Source: Sphaerisporangium corydalis
GTDB taxonomy: Bacteria; Actinomycetota; Actinomycetes; Streptosporangiales; Streptosporangiaceae
NCBI RefSeq assembly: GCF_025506355.1
Contig: NZ_JANZYP010000045.1
Location: 21,254-85,253 of the forward strand
Length of the DNA stretch: 64,000 bases
Direction of reading: 5' to 3'
This document shows positions 8,550-19,743 of this stretch, in pieces. The position numbers were made by a program, and so were the translations under genes. How positions within the stretch are numbered: the stretch's first letter is position 1; the number at the start of each line of letters is the position of its first letter. The notes beneath the pieces were generated by a model. The model made no database searches and was not told the origin of the DNA. It saw only the letters and a program-made list of their open reading frames with translations.

Positions 8550-9074
8550 ATGACGGGAACGCTCAACACCCGGCTGGCCAGCGGCGACGAGGCCGCGATC
8601 GCGGAGTGCTACCTGACGTACTCATCGCTGGTCGCGGCCTACCTGCGCAGGCTCGTCCCGCCGCAGGACATCGAGGACGTGCGGCAGGTGGTGTTCTCGG
8701 AGGTGTGGCGGTCCCGGTTCCGGTACGACCCGAGCCGCAGCCTGGAAGCGTGGCTGCTCGGCATCGCCCGCAAGCGCGCGATCGACCACCTGCGGGTCCG
8801 GATGCTGGTCACCGTCCCGCTCGACAGCGTGTCCGAGCCCAAGGACGGCGACGGCCGCGACATCGCGGACATGATCGGCCGGCGCGACCAGGTCCAGCGG
8901 GCCCTGGCGGTGCTGCCGGGGCCGCAGCGGGAGGCGATCGAGCTGGCCTACTACGGCGAGCTGACCCAGCGGGAGATCGCCGAGCGGCTGGACGTCCCGC
9001 TCGGCACGATCAAGGCCCGCACGGCGCGCGGCCTGCACCGCCTGTCCACCATGCTGTCCACGATCGCCGCCTGA
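8550..9074 (+). CDS. ECF-type RNA polymerase sigma factor (LitS-like by context)
   Basis: 174 aa from ATG 8550, preceded by GAGGAGG five bases upstream; an earlier in-frame ATG at 8517 lies inside the direct-repeat region and lacks a ribosome-binding site. Region 2 covers about residues 12-85 (DIEDVRQVVFSEVWRS, ARKRAIDHLR). Region 4 covers about 118-168 (LPGPQREAIELAYYGEL, TQREIAERLDVPLGTIKART). No anti-sigma gene is adjacent: treZ lies convergent on the far side. Together with the upstream B12-domain regulator it resembles LitR/LitS, where the regulator represses the sigma gene in the dark and the sigma factor then turns on photoprotective genes such as photolyase. The role is inferred from context. 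Confidence 0.85.
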   Translation: MTGTLNTRLASGDEAAIAECYLTYSSLVAAYLRRLVPPQDIEDVRQVVFSEVWRSRFRYDPSRSLEAWLLGIARKRAIDHLRVRMLVTVPLDSVSEPKDGDGRDIADMIGRRDQVQRALAVLPGPQREAIELAYYGELTQREIAERLDVPLGTIKARTARGLHRLSTMLSTIAA

Positions 9075-9088
9075 CCGGCCACGCGAGA

Positions 9089-9113
9089 CCCGGCCGGTGA
9101 AGACGCGGCCGGG
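9089..9113. terminator. Bidirectional terminator hairpin
   Basis: CCCGGCCG (9089-9096) pairs with CGGCCGGG (9106-9113) around a 9-base loop between the convergent sigma-factor and treZ genes. There is no U-tract, as is common in high-GC actinomycetes. Confidence 0.55.
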
Positions 9114-9134
9114 CGCGTCACGCGGACAGGACCC

Positions 9135-10859
9135 CTAGTCCGGGCGGACCACGGCCAGCGAGCGCGGCGGCAGGGTGAGGTCGGCGCCGGTCAGCGCCAC
9201 CTTCGGGTCGGAGGCCAGCAGCACCGATCCCGGCGCCAGCCGCACCGACACCGGCGCCTCGCCCAGGTTCGCGGCCACCCGCAACGCCCCCCGGTGCACG
9301 ACGATCCACCGCCCGGCCTCGTCGAAGTCCACCGACACCCGGTCGAGGCGCGGGTCGACCAGATCGGGGCAGGACCGGCGCAGCGCGATCAGGTCGCGGT
9401 ACCAGCCGAGCACCTCTTGGTGGACGGGCGACGACAGCTCGTCCCAGTCGAGCTTCGAACGGTGGAAGGTGGCCTCGTCCTGCGGGTCGGGGGCAGTGCC
9501 GCCCCAGTCCTCGTAGCCGAACCCGACGAACTCCCGCTCCCTGCGCTCGCTCTCGCCCTGCGCGAGGTGCGGCTCCTCGTGGTCGGTGAAGAACAGGAAC
9601 GGCGTCGCCGTCCCCCACTCCTCCCCCATGAACAGCATCGGGGTGAACGGCGAGGTCAGCAGCAGGCCGGAGCCGACCTTGAGCACCTCGGGCGAGAGCC
9701 GGTCGCCCATCGCGCGGTTGCCGATCTGGTCGTGGTTCTGCAGCGAGACCACGAAGCGGTGGCCGGGGACGCGGTGCCGGTCGACCGGACGCCCGTGCGT
9801 GCGCCCACGGAACGTCGAGTACGTGCCGTCGTGCAGGTAGGCCGAGGTCAGCACCTTGGCCAGCACGTCCATCGGCCCGAAGTCGCAGTAGTAGCCGTGC
9901 CGTTCACCGGTCAGCGCGGAGTGCAGGGCGTGGTGCACGTCGTCGTCCCACACCCCGGCCAGCCCGTACCCGCCGGCCTCGCGCGGCGTGATCAGGCGCG
10001 GGTCGTTCAGGTCCGCCTCGGCGATCAGCGTCAGCGGCCGGCCGAGGGCGGTGGACAGCGCGTCGACCTCCTCGGCGAGCTCCTCCAGGAAGTGCACGGC
10101 CCGGCTGTCGTGCAAGGCGTGCACGGCGTCCAGGCGCAGCCCGTCGATGTGGTAGTCGCGCAGCCACTGCACGGTGTTCTCGATGAAGTACCGGCGCACC
10201 TCGTCGGAGTGCTCGCCGTCCAGGTTGACCGCCTGCCCCCAGAACGACGAGGCCGTCGCGTGCAGGTAGGGGCCGAACTGGGCGAGAAAGTTCCCCGACG
10301 GGCCCAGGTGGTTGTAGACCACGTCCAGCAGCACGCCGACGCCGGCGCGGTGGCAGGCGTCCACGAAGCGCTTGAGCCCGTCCGGGCCGCCGTACACCTC
10401 GTGCACCGCGTACAGGTCGACCCCGTCGTACCCCCAGTTGTGCCGCCCGGGGACCGGCGGGACCGGGAGCAGTTCCACGAAGTCGACGCCGAGCCCGGTC
10501 AGGTGGGGAAGGCGCTCGGCCGCCGCGTCGAAGGTGCCCTCTTTGGTGAAGGTGCCGATGTGCAGCTCGTAGATGACCGCGCCGGGCAGGACGCGGCCGC
10601 GCCACGCCTGGTCGCCCCAGGTGAAGCGGTCGTGCTCGTAGACCCGGCTCGGCCCGAACACGCCCTCGGGCTGCCGCCGCGTCCTCGGGTCGGGGAACGC
10701 CTGACCGCCGTCGACGCTGAAGGCGTAGTCGGTGCCGTGCGAGGCGCCGGGCACCTCCGCGGTCCACCAGCCGCCCTCGCCGCGCGTCATGTCGTGCCGC
10801 TCCGCCTTGCCGATCTCCACTTCGACCCGGCCGGCCGTCGGTGCCCAGACCTCGAACAT
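9135..10859 (-). CDS. treZ: Malto-oligosyltrehalose trehalohydrolase
   Basis: Releases trehalose from the trehalosyl end made by TreY. 574 aa, GH13. Start is ATG at 10859 (MFEVWAPTAGRVEVEIG), with GGGGAGGG 3-4 bases upstream; the frame is open further upstream only as shadow of treY. An N-terminal beta domain (1-95) precedes the (beta/alpha)8 barrel. LLDVVYNHLGPSGNF is GH13 region I, GLRLDAVHAL holds the nucleophile Asp, LIAEADLNDPRL the acid/base Glu and LQNHDQIGNR region IV. The tail is a C-terminal beta domain. Last gene of glgX-treY-treZ, 59 bp after treY. Confidence 0.95.
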   Translation of the reverse strand: MFEVWAPTAGRVEVEIGKAERHDMTRGEGGWWTAEVPGASHGTDYAFSVDGGQAFPDPRTRRQPEGVFGPSRVYEHDRFTWGDQAWRGRVLPGAVIYELHIGTFTKEGTFDAAAERLPHLTGLGVDFVELLPVPPVPGRHNWGYDGVDLYAVHEVYGGPDGLKRFVDACHRAGVGVLLDVVYNHLGPSGNFLAQFGPYLHATASSFWGQAVNLDGEHSDEVRRYFIENTVQWLRDYHIDGLRLDAVHALHDSRAVHFLEELAEEVDALSTALGRPLTLIAEADLNDPRLITPREAGGYGLAGVWDDDVHHALHSALTGERHGYYCDFGPMDVLAKVLTSAYLHDGTYSTFRGRTHGRPVDRHRVPGHRFVVSLQNHDQIGNRAMGDRLSPEVLKVGSGLLLTSPFTPMLFMGEEWGTATPFLFFTDHEEPHLAQGESERREREFVGFGYEDWGGTAPDPQDEATFHRSKLDWDELSSPVHQEVLGWYRDLIALRRSCPDLVDPRLDRVSVDFDEAGRWIVVHRGALRVAANLGEAPVSVRLAPGSVLLASDPKVALTGADLTLPPRSLAVVRPD

Positions 10860-10918
10860 GTCCCTCCCCGCCTCGCTCCGATCGGAGCGTCCGTCGACGC
10901 GTGCGACCACCCGCCCCG

Positions 10919-13162
10919 CTACACCCTTTCCAGCAGCGCGACGGGATAACGCGCGAGCAGGTGGGCGAACGGGACGCGCCCGGTGTGCGGGGTGCCGGTG
11001 AGCACGTCGCGCCACCGCCCCGCGGGCAGGGTCAGCGTCGCCGCGCCCCACCCGCCGCGCCGCGCGAGCCCGGCCGGGAGCCGGGTGGCGACCGCCACCG
11101 CCTGGTCCCCCCGGGCGAACGCGACGGCGTGCTCGCGCCCCGCGCCGTCCTCGCCGGCCTCCAGCGGGACGTACGGCGCGCCGGGGTCGAGCCGGGCGCG
11201 CAACCGCAGCGCCGAGGTGGTGACCAGGAGCTTCATGGCGTCCCAGGTGTCGCCGCCGGGGGCGGCGAGGAGCGAGCGCCGGTAGTCGTAGTCCACCGGC
11301 CGCCGGTTGTCGGGGTCGACCAGGGAGAAGTCGGTGGTCTCGCTGCCCTGGTACACGTCCGGGATGCCCGGCATCATCAGCTGCACCAGCTTCTGCCCGA
11401 GCGAGTTGACCCGGGCGTACCGGTCGAGGCGCTCGGTGAACGCGGCCACCGAGGGCCCGCACTCCTCCACGGCCTGGGCGGCGAAGTCGCGCACGCCCTT
11501 CTCGTAGGCGGCGTCGGGGCTCATCCAGGAGATCGAGGTCTTCGCCTCCCTGGCCGCCTTGTACAGGTAGTCGGCGAACCGCTCGACGCTGATCGGCCAG
11601 GCCGCCATGAGGTTCTGCCAGGCCAGGTAGTCGAGCTTGGGGTCGAACGACACCCGCTCCGACCAGCCGGCGACCGCCTCGGCCCATTCGCCGGGCAGCT
11701 CCGACAGCACGGCGAGCCGGGCGCGCACGTCCTCTGAGCGCTTGGTGTCGTGGGTCGACAGCGTGGTCATGGTGTGCGGCGCCATGCCGGCGCAGAAGGC
11801 GTGGAACTCCCCGGCGGAGACGCCGAACCGATCGGGTTCCCCGCCCACCTCGTTGAGGCAGGCCAGGGGGTACCAGCGGTACAGCGCGGTGTCCTCCACG
11901 CCCTTGGCCATGACCGGCCCGCAGGTCTGCTGGAAGCGGGTGACCGTCTCGGCCGGGCCGGACAGGACCAGCTCGGCCGCCCTGGCCACCTCGCCGGGGT
12001 CGGCGTGCCGCGCGGCGCCGGCGGCGGCCTCCCGCAGCAGCCGCACGGTCTCGGCGGGCGGCTCCTCCCCGGGGACCACGTACGCCCGGTACACCGGCAT
12101 CGCGGCGAGCAGCTCGGTCATGGCGTGCCGCAGCTCGGGCACCTCGCGGGTGAGCCGGTCGATCTCCCCGCCGAAGAACTGCGCCAAAACCTGCTTCTTG
12201 GCCTCGTACCGCACGGCCTCGTAGTCGGCGGGGAAGGCGGTGTGCGCAAGGAACGTCTCCACCAGCGGGCCGGCCCCCGCGGGGTCGACGAACAGGCGGG
12301 TGACCATGTTGAGCGCGTCGTAGCCGGTGGTGCCGTCGCAGGCCCAGTCGTCCGGCAGCCGCTCGTCGTCGATGAGGATCTTCTCGGCGACCGTCCACAC
12401 CGGGGCCCGCTCACGCAGCCGCGCCAGGTAGGCACGGGGGTCGGCCAGCCCGTCGGGGTGGTCCACCCGCAGGCCGGTGACCAGGCCCTCCGCCACCAGG
12501 GAAAGGATCACCTCGTGGGTCGCCTCGAACACCTCGGTGTCCTCGACCCGCAGCCCGATCAGCGAGGACACGTCGAAGAACCGCCGGTAGCCGGGGCTCT
12601 TCCGCCACGGCACCAGCCGGTAGAACTGCTCGTCCAGCCGGCCGCCGCTGCCGGGCCGCACGGGGAACTCGTGCTCGTGGTAGCGCAGGACGTCGCCGTC
12701 GGCCACCACCTCGGTCTCGGGGTCGACGTCATCGCCGAGCGCCGGCATCGCCACCGTGCCGCCGGACCAGTCGATGTCGAACCACCGCGCCGACGGGGAC
12801 TGCGGGCCGTCCCGCAGCACCTCCCACAGCCGGGCGTTGCCCGACTCGGGGACCGGGACGGTCATGTGGTTCGGCACGATGTCCGCGATGAGCGGCAGCC
12901 CCTTGGCCGCCAGCTCGCGCAGCCCGGCGACGCCGCCGAACTCCCGCCTGATCCGTGAGTGGTCGGTCACGTCGTAGCCGTGCTGCGAGGCCGGCACCGC
13001 CTGGAGGATCGGCGAGAGGTACAGGTGGCTCACGCCCAGCTCGGCGAGGTAGCCGGTCAGGCCGGCCGCCTCGGCGAACCCGAACTCCGGGGTGAGCTGG
13101 AGCCGGTAGGTCGCCGACGGGTACGCCGGCCTCGGCGCCCCGGGGTTCACGGATTCGGTCAC
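10919..13162 (-). CDS. treY: Malto-oligosyltrehalose synthase
   Basis: Intramolecular transglucosylase that turns the reducing-end alpha-1,4 link of a maltodextrin into alpha,alpha-1,1, giving a trehalosyl end. 747 aa, GH13. Start is GTG at 13162 with GGAGG 7 bases upstream. The start [18 protein letters not shown] is diagnostic for Tre[23 protein letters not shown] and [12 protein letters not shown] are GH13 regions, and [13 protein letters not shown] contains the nucleophile. The TreY-specific long insertion ([20 protein letters not shown]) and the C-terminal [20 protein letters not shown] are present. Second gene of the operon, 42 bp after glgX. Confidence 0.96.
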   Translation of the reverse strand: MTESVNPGAPRPAYPSATYRLQLTPEFGFAEAAGLTGYLAELGVSHLYLSPILQAVPASQHGYDVTDHSRIRREFGGVAGLRELAAKGLPLIADIVPNHMTVPVPESGNARLWEVLRDGPQSPSARWFDIDWSGGTVAMPALGDDVDPETEVVADGDVLRYHEHEFPVRPGSGGRLDEQFYRLVPWRKSPGYRRFFDVSSLIGLRVEDTEVFEATHEVILSLVAEGLVTGLRVDHPDGLADPRAYLARLRERAPVWTVAEKILIDDERLPDDWACDGTTGYDALNMVTRLFVDPAGAGPLVETFLAHTAFPADYEAVRYEAKKQVLAQFFGGEIDRLTREVPELRHAMTELLAAMPVYRAYVVPGEEPPAETVRLLREAAAGAARHADPGEVARAAELVLSGPAETVTRFQQTCGPVMAKGVEDTALYRWYPLACLNEVGGEPDRFGVSAGEFHAFCAGMAPHTMTTLSTHDTKRSEDVRARLAVLSELPGEWAEAVAGWSERVSFDPKLDYLAWQNLMAAWPISVERFADYLYKAAREAKTSISWMSPDAAYEKGVRDFAAQAVEECGPSVAAFTERLDRYARVNSLGQKLVQLMMPGIPDVYQGSETTDFSLVDPDNRRPVDYDYRRSLLAAPGGDTWDAMKLLVTTSALRLRARLDPGAPYVPLEAGEDGAGREHAVAFARGDQAVAVATRLPAGLARRGGWGAATLTLPAGRWRDVLTGTPHTGRVPFAHLLARYPVALLERV

Positions 13163-13204
13163 GTCGTGTCCTCCGAATGTCAGTGGCGATGCCGTGCGGA
13201 CGGG

Positions 13205-15310
<2,106 letters not shown>

Positions 15311-15616
15311 GTCACCACCCGGATAGGGATTTGCCCCATGTTCCCCTGACCATGCCGTCCAGCGCAGGCCAGTGCGTCCATCACTTGGCCAAGGGGGACA
15401 TTGTGCACTTTCCGTCAAGGACCTTCCGTCATGGTGCCGCATGTCGTGGGTGCCGCACCGGCACGGGCCGCCGTATGATCGGCGGCCCGTGCCAGGCTAC
15501 TCGACACCCGGGCCCGGCCCGCACCGGACACTCGCGGGCCCGCCGGCCACCTCACCGGCGGGCCCCGGCCTCCTCGCGGGCCCGCCAGGTCCGCTCGCGG
15601 GCCCGTACCGCGCCGG
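15311..15616. other. Intergenic region upstream of glgX with two strong stem-loops
   Basis: No gene seen. A 13-bp perfect stem, GGCACGGGCCGCC (15460-15472) with GGCGGCCCGTGCC (15481-15493), has the loop GTATGATC. Further on, GGGCCCGCCGG (15536-15546) pairs with CCGGCGGGCCC (15555-15565); this second hairpin lies just beyond the GH8 stop and probably ends that transcript. TTCCGTCA occurs twice 15 bp apart (near 15409 and 15424) in the glgX promoter zone and may be a regulator site. Confidence 0.55.
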
Positions 15617-17251
15617 TCAGGGCGTCCAGAAGTTGCCGCTGGCCACGATCATCACCTGGAGCTGGATGCTGGTCGAGTAGTAGTCGCTCGAGGTGAACGT
15701 CGTGTTCAGCATCTTGGTCCACAGCGCGTCGAGCCAGGCCTGGCCGCCGGAGTCGGTCATCGCCGCGACCGTGAACGGCGCGAAGAACGCCGGCTCGCTC
15801 CCGCTCTCGATCTGCGTGCCGCCCAGCGAGTAGCCGACCGCGATCTTGGACGGGTCGCCGCCGGTCTTGCCCCTGATCCAGGTGCTCAGCTTGCGCGCCG
15901 AGGCGAGCGAGGCGGCGTCGCCGCTGGTCACCGCGTCGGTGCCGATCCGCCACGGGTCACGGCAGGCGTTCCACCAGTACTTGCCGTCGTTGGCGTCCTC
16001 CAGCACCTCACCGGGCGCGGGCTTCGGCGTGGTGTTGGTGTTCACCACGAAGTCGGCCAGCAGCCCGGTCGAGGCGGCGTAGGTGGACTGCTGGGAGGTG
16101 ATCAGGTTCTGGTGCGCGGTCCTGATCGTGTCCCAGGCGGTGTCGCCGGTCGCCTTCCTGAACGCCCTGAAGTGGCCGATCAGCCAGTCGGACGAGCGGG
16201 TGACGTAGTAGAGGGAGTCACCGGAGGTGCTCCAGTCGCCGAGCCGCGTCAGGTGGGTGGCAGGGTTGACCTCGCTCGCCTTGATCGCGTTGATGTGCCG
16301 GATCGCGAGGGCCTTGTAGTCGTAGGTGCCCGTGCTGCCCCACTGCCGGTCGGCGAGCAGCAGGCCGTACGCCACGTCCAGGTCGCCGTCGGTCGCCGAG
16401 TCCGACCCGTTGACGCTCCGGCACGAGGTGTCCTGCTCGGCGGCCAGCAGGTCGGCGTTGTTCACCGACGGGTGCGCCAGCATGTACTTCACCATGCCGT
16501 CGAACGCGGTCTTGGCGTTCGGGTCGGCGCCGGCCATCGTCGCCAGGATCACCATGCCGTAGCCCTGGCCCTCGGCGACGTAGGGGTGGTCGGCGTCGGG
16601 CGAGATGACCTCGTACCAGCCGTTGCCGCAGTTCTGCCTGAGGAAGGCGCTCTTCCACTTGTCGTAGTAGGTGACCACGGCCTGGTCCAGGGTGGCCTGC
16701 GACCCGGACGGCTTCAGCGTCCCGGCGGCGTACGGGAACAGGTGCGAGCCGAACGGCACGGCCGGGCCGGTGCCGCCCGTCTGGGTCGTGACGGTGAGAC
16801 GGTCGAGGTTCGGGCCGCCGACGGAGGTCGTGGCCGTCGCGCGCACGGTGTTGGCGCCCGCGTTCAGCGTGGCGGTCAGGGTGCCGTCGGCCCAGGTGTC
16901 CCACGAGCCGGTCCCGGCGAACGCCTTGGCCGAGGCCACGACGGCGCCGTTGACGCGGACGTCCATCGGGCGGTTCACCGTCGTCCCGTTGGCGTAGCGG
17001 AGCGCCAGGGTCGCGGCGCCGGCGGTGGCGGCGGTGACCGTCCACTCGACGTAGCCGCCGGCGACGTTGGTGTAGTCGACGAACCCCGACCCGGAGTAGC
17101 CGGTGTGGTCGGTGGCCACCGATCCCTGCGAGATCGTGGCGCTCTCCGCCTCGTACTGCGTGGACGCGGCCGACGCGCCGCTCTGGGCCGACACGGCGAG
17201 CGCCAGCGCCAGCGTGAGGATGGTGGCGGCGGTGCGGGCAAGACGATGCAC
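15617..17251 (-). CDS. Secreted GH8 family glycoside hydrolase with N-terminal CBM
   Basis: 544 aa. A signal peptide covers residues 1-29 (RLARTAATILTLALALAVSA, then an ASA type cut). Residues 31-158 are a CBM6/CBM35-like beta-sandwich beginning YEAESATISQGS and ending NLDRLTV. Residues 165-544 are an (alpha/alpha)6 GH8 barrel: VAEGQGYGMVILATMA contains the acid Glu, and SATDGDLDVAYGLLLADRQW contains the catalytic Asp. GH8 enzymes cut beta-1,4-glucan, chitosan, lichenan or xylan; the exact substrate is not resolved here. The neighbouring GH20 hexosaminidase makes chitosan or a related amino-sugar polymer worth considering, while the cellulase island 8 kb away favours beta-glucan. Confidence 0.88.
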   Translation of the reverse strand: MHRLARTAATILTLALALAVSAQSGASAASTQYEAESATISQGSVATDHTGYSGSGFVDYTNVAGGYVEWTVTAATAGAATLALRYANGTTVNRPMDVRVNGAVVASAKAFAGTGSWDTWADGTLTATLNAGANTVRATATTSVGGPNLDRLTVTTQTGGTGPAVPFGSHLFPYAAGTLKPSGSQATLDQAVVTYYDKWKSAFLRQNCGNGWYEVISPDADHPYVAEGQGYGMVILATMAGADPNAKTAFDGMVKYMLAHPSVNNADLLAAEQDTSCRSVNGSDSATDGDLDVAYGLLLADRQWGSTGTYDYKALAIRHINAIKASEVNPATHLTRLGDWSTSGDSLYYVTRSSDWLIGHFRAFRKATGDTAWDTIRTAHQNLITSQQSTYAASTGLLADFVVNTNTTPKPAPGEVLEDANDGKYWWNACRDPWRIGTDAVTSGDAASLASARKLSTWIRGKTGGDPSKIAVGYSLGGTQIESGSEPAFFAPFTVAAMTDSGGQAWLDALWTKMLNTTFTSSDYYSTSIQLQVMIVASGNFWTP

Positions 17252-17288
17252 CTGGATGTCCTCTCCTTCGGGGGGTGTTCTGAGCCGG

Positions 17289-18929
17289 TCAGGAGGGCCA
17301 GGGGACCTGCGGGGAGCGGTGGAAGTTCACCGAGCGCGCCGCCCAGCGCGGTCCCTGCGCGGCCAGGCGCACGCGGTACTCCGCCCAGGAACGGCCCTTC
17401 GCCGGCGACCACCCGATCTCCGCGATCCCCGGCAGCCGGGGGTAGGCCATGTACTCCAGGTCGTCCACGGTCCGCAGCGACTCGGTCCAGATCGGCGCCT
17501 CGACGCCGAGCACGTCGTCCTCGCCGACGCCCGTGATGAGCTTGGCGGGATCCCACTCGTAGGCCCGGCGCGCCTCGACCAGGGCCGCCCAGTCCTGCCC
17601 GAGTTTGGTCGCGGCGGTGTACTTCATGTCGAGGTAGGCGTGGTCGGCGGGCGCCATGACGATCTTCACGCCTCTGCGTGCGGCCGTGCGGGCGAGTTCG
17701 GTGCCCTCCTGGGTGCCGGTCACCGGGTTCCAGTGCTCGGCCACCGAGTCCGCCGACGGGCGGGCGTCCGCGATCTCCTCCCAGCCCATCATGCTCTTGC
17801 CGTGCGCGTGGACGATCTTCTGCACGCGTGCGACGAACCTCCGGTAGTCGGCGCGCTTGGTGCTCTTGGCCTCGTCCCCGCCGATGTTGATGTACGGGCC
17901 GGGCGTGAGGCGGGCCAGCTCGCCGATCACCGCGTCAAGGAACCGGTAGGTGACGTCCTTGCCGGTGCACAGGGAGCTGAAGCCGACCTCGGTGCCGGTG
18001 TAGGGCGCGCGCCGCCGGCCGTCGCAGTTCAGCGAGGCGTACGAGGCGAGTGCGGCGTTGGTGTGCCCGGGGGTGTCGATCTCCGGGATGAGCGTGATGA
18101 AGCGGCTCCTGGCGTACCGCACGATCTCGGAGTAGTCGGCCTGGGTGTAGTGCCCGCCCGGGCCGCCGCCGACCGAGGTCCGGCCGCCGATTCTCGTCAG
18201 GAGCGGCCTGCTCCTGATCGCGATCCGCCAGCCCTGGTCGTCGCTGAGGTGCAGGTGGAACATGTTGATCTTGTATGCGGCGGCGAGGTCGATGTAGTGC
18301 TTCACCTGGTCGACGGTGAAGAAGTGCCGGGCGACGTCGAGCATCACGCCCCGGTAGGCGAACCTGGGCGTGTCGGACACGTGGACGCCCGTGATCGGCC
18401 ACGGGCCTGGCCGCACCTTGAGGCTCTCGGCCTTCGCGGGCAGGAGCTGGCGGAGCGTCTGCACGCCACGGAACAGGCCCTGGGCGGTGTCCGCCGCCAG
18501 CAGGACGCCCGTGGCGCCGACGTCGAGCCGGTAGCCCTCCTCGCCCAGCCCGGTCAGGCCGGTCGCGTCCAGGACGATGCCGTCCTCGGTCTCGCTCCGC
18601 ACGACCGGCAGCGCGTACCCCGTCGAGCGGCGCAGCAGATTGGCCAGGTACGAGGCCGCGCCCGCGCCGGCCGCCGACCGGACGACGATCCGCGTGCCCG
18701 GACGCAGCGCGTACGCCTCGCCGGTCGCCTCCAGGGAGACGGGCGCGGGCACGAGGCGGGGGGCGGCGGGACGCTGGTCGGCCTGGGCCCGTACCGGCGC
18801 CAGGCAGGAGACCGCCACCAGCACGGCCATCGGCACTCCGAGCCACTGGGTTCCGGCGGACGGTGTTCCGCGCCGTCGCGGCGCGCTCGGCACGGCTCGC
18901 GGCACTCCGGGTCTCTGGGACGGTCGCAC
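17289..18929 (-). CDS. Secreted beta-N-acetylhexosaminidase (GH20)
   Basis: Removes terminal GlcNAc or GalNAc from chitin oligomers and glycans. 546 aa from GTG 18929, with GGAGG 4-5 bases upstream. The N-terminus is basic, followed by the hydrophobic stretch MAVLVAVSCLAPVRAQA, so it is exported. GH20b-like domain about 55-180, catalytic barrel about 185-530. YRGVMLDVARHFFTV, INMFHLHLSDDQGWRI and YINIGGDEA are diagnostic; the adjacent Asp-Glu of GGDEA polarises the substrate acetamide and donates the proton. A conspicuous palindrome sits 21 bp upstream of the start and likely controls the gene. It follows GH8 on the same strand, with GH8 37 bp downstream, so the two may be cotranscribed. Confidence 0.93.
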   Translation of the reverse strand: MRPSQRPGVPRAVPSAPRRRGTPSAGTQWLGVPMAVLVAVSCLAPVRAQADQRPAAPRLVPAPVSLEATGEAYALRPGTRIVVRSAAGAGAASYLANLLRRSTGYALPVVRSETEDGIVLDATGLTGLGEEGYRLDVGATGVLLAADTAQGLFRGVQTLRQLLPAKAESLKVRPGPWPITGVHVSDTPRFAYRGVMLDVARHFFTVDQVKHYIDLAAAYKINMFHLHLSDDQGWRIAIRSRPLLTRIGGRTSVGGGPGGHYTQADYSEIVRYARSRFITLIPEIDTPGHTNAALASYASLNCDGRRRAPYTGTEVGFSSLCTGKDVTYRFLDAVIGELARLTPGPYINIGGDEAKSTKRADYRRFVARVQKIVHAHGKSMMGWEEIADARPSADSVAEHWNPVTGTQEGTELARTAARRGVKIVMAPADHAYLDMKYTAATKLGQDWAALVEARRAYEWDPAKLITGVGEDDVLGVEAPIWTESLRTVDDLEYMAYPRLPGIAEIGWSPAKGRSWAEYRVRLAAQGPRWAARSVNFHRSPQVPWPS

Positions 18930-18950
18930 CGGGCCTCCAGGGCTTCGTTA

Positions 18951-18965
18951 GTAAGGTTTCCTTAC
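18951..18965. promoter_or_regulatory. Perfect 15-bp palindrome upstream of GH20 gene
   Basis: GTAAGG-TTT-CCTTAC is a perfect inverted repeat 21 bp before the GH20 start. Similar TAAGGAAA/TTTCCTTA-type palindromes precede secreted chitosan and chitin hydrolase genes in actinomycetes and are bound by ROK-family repressors such as CsnR. That assignment is by resemblance only. Confidence 0.55.
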
Positions 18966-19050
18966 CTGCCTCTGCGAGGGAACCGTAGAGCGGCCATGGC
19001 CGATCGTCAAGGCTCTGAACATGTGGGGCGCGGTGCGGCCGCCGGGTGGC

Positions 19051-19368
19051 TCAGGCGATCTTCCTGGCCTGGCCCGCGTCCGGCGGCTCGAAGAAGTTGA
19101 GCAGTCCCTCCCCCTTGCAGGTGCGGCACTCCCGGCCGCCCTCGCCCGCGCCGTCTCCCCCGCAGGTGCGGCAGGCGACCACCCGGTCGAACCGGGGGTC
19201 GCGGTAGGTGTGCCTGGTCCGGTACCGGATGATCGCCCAGCCCTGCACCCACGCGAACCCGTCGATCTCCGCGAAGACGGCGTCGCTCAGTTCCCAGTGG
19301 CGGGCCAGCGTCTGCTCGCGAAGAAGGGTCCACAGGCCGGCCGTGATCCCGGCTGGGCTGACATTCAT
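19051..19368 (-). CDS. Small protein with DnaJ-like CxxCxG zinc motifs
   Basis: 105 aa from ATG 19368 (MNVSPAGITAGLWTLLREQT); upstream extension of the frame is not protein-like. A globular N-terminal part (about 1-66) ends in WAIIRYRTRHTYRDPRFDRV. Two DnaJ-type repeats follow, CRTCGGDG and CRTCKGEG (about residues 68-91), which together should bind one zinc, and then a short tail. No J-domain is present. Function unknown; DnaJ-like cysteine repeats usually hold unfolded protein or structure a small domain. A stem AGAGGA-TCG-TCCTCT (19369-19383) abuts the start codon and could occlude the ribosome site. Confidence 0.7.
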   Translation of the reverse strand: MNVSPAGITAGLWTLLREQTLARHWELSDAVFAEIDGFAWVQGWAIIRYRTRHTYRDPRFDRVVACRTCGGDGAGEGGRECRTCKGEGLLNFFEPPDAGQARKIA

Positions 19369-19743
19369 AGAGGATCGTCCTCTCGTTCCAGGGTTGAGCG
19401 GGTTGCTCGCACTGGGCCGGTGCCCCATCACCGGTCCGGCGGTAAGTGTCTGAAGATGAAGAAACCGGCCGTACGCCCCTCGCCGCACGACCCCGGTCCC
19501 GCAGGCCCCCCACCCCGAGGGGACGCGACTCCCAGGGGTGATGCCTCCCGTACCAAGGGCTACCCTTCTCTTTACCCTGGTTAGTACCAAGAGCAACCGC
19601 CATTGGCAATTGCCAGAAAAGACTGTCTCGGTGGCTACCTAGGATGATCACCGGAGGCGAATAGCGTGAGCTGACACGCCGCCGGTCGCCTGGGACGCCA
19701 GGACGTGCGGCGACCGCCCACGTCAGGAAGGGGATGAGCGCCT
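19369..19743. other. Divergent intergenic region with palindromes
   Basis: No gene recognised. It contains the translation-start-proximal stem at 19369-19383. It also holds TACCAAGGGC and TACCAAGAGC copies about 33 bp apart (near 19552 and 19585). A perfect 12-bp palindrome, TGGCAATTGCCA, lies at 19604-19615. These lie between the zinc-motif gene and the HTH gene and are candidate regulator sites for either. Confidence 0.5.

Noticed and set aside
8550..9134. Anti-sigma factor gene next to the ECF sigma
   Set aside because: The gene ends at 9074 and is followed by a terminator and convergent treZ; no room for an anti-sigma gene.
18951..18965. Iron-box (IdeR/DmdR) site
   Set aside because: The TTAGG-type core of the 19-bp iron box is not matched; the palindrome better resembles operators of secreted-hydrolase genes.
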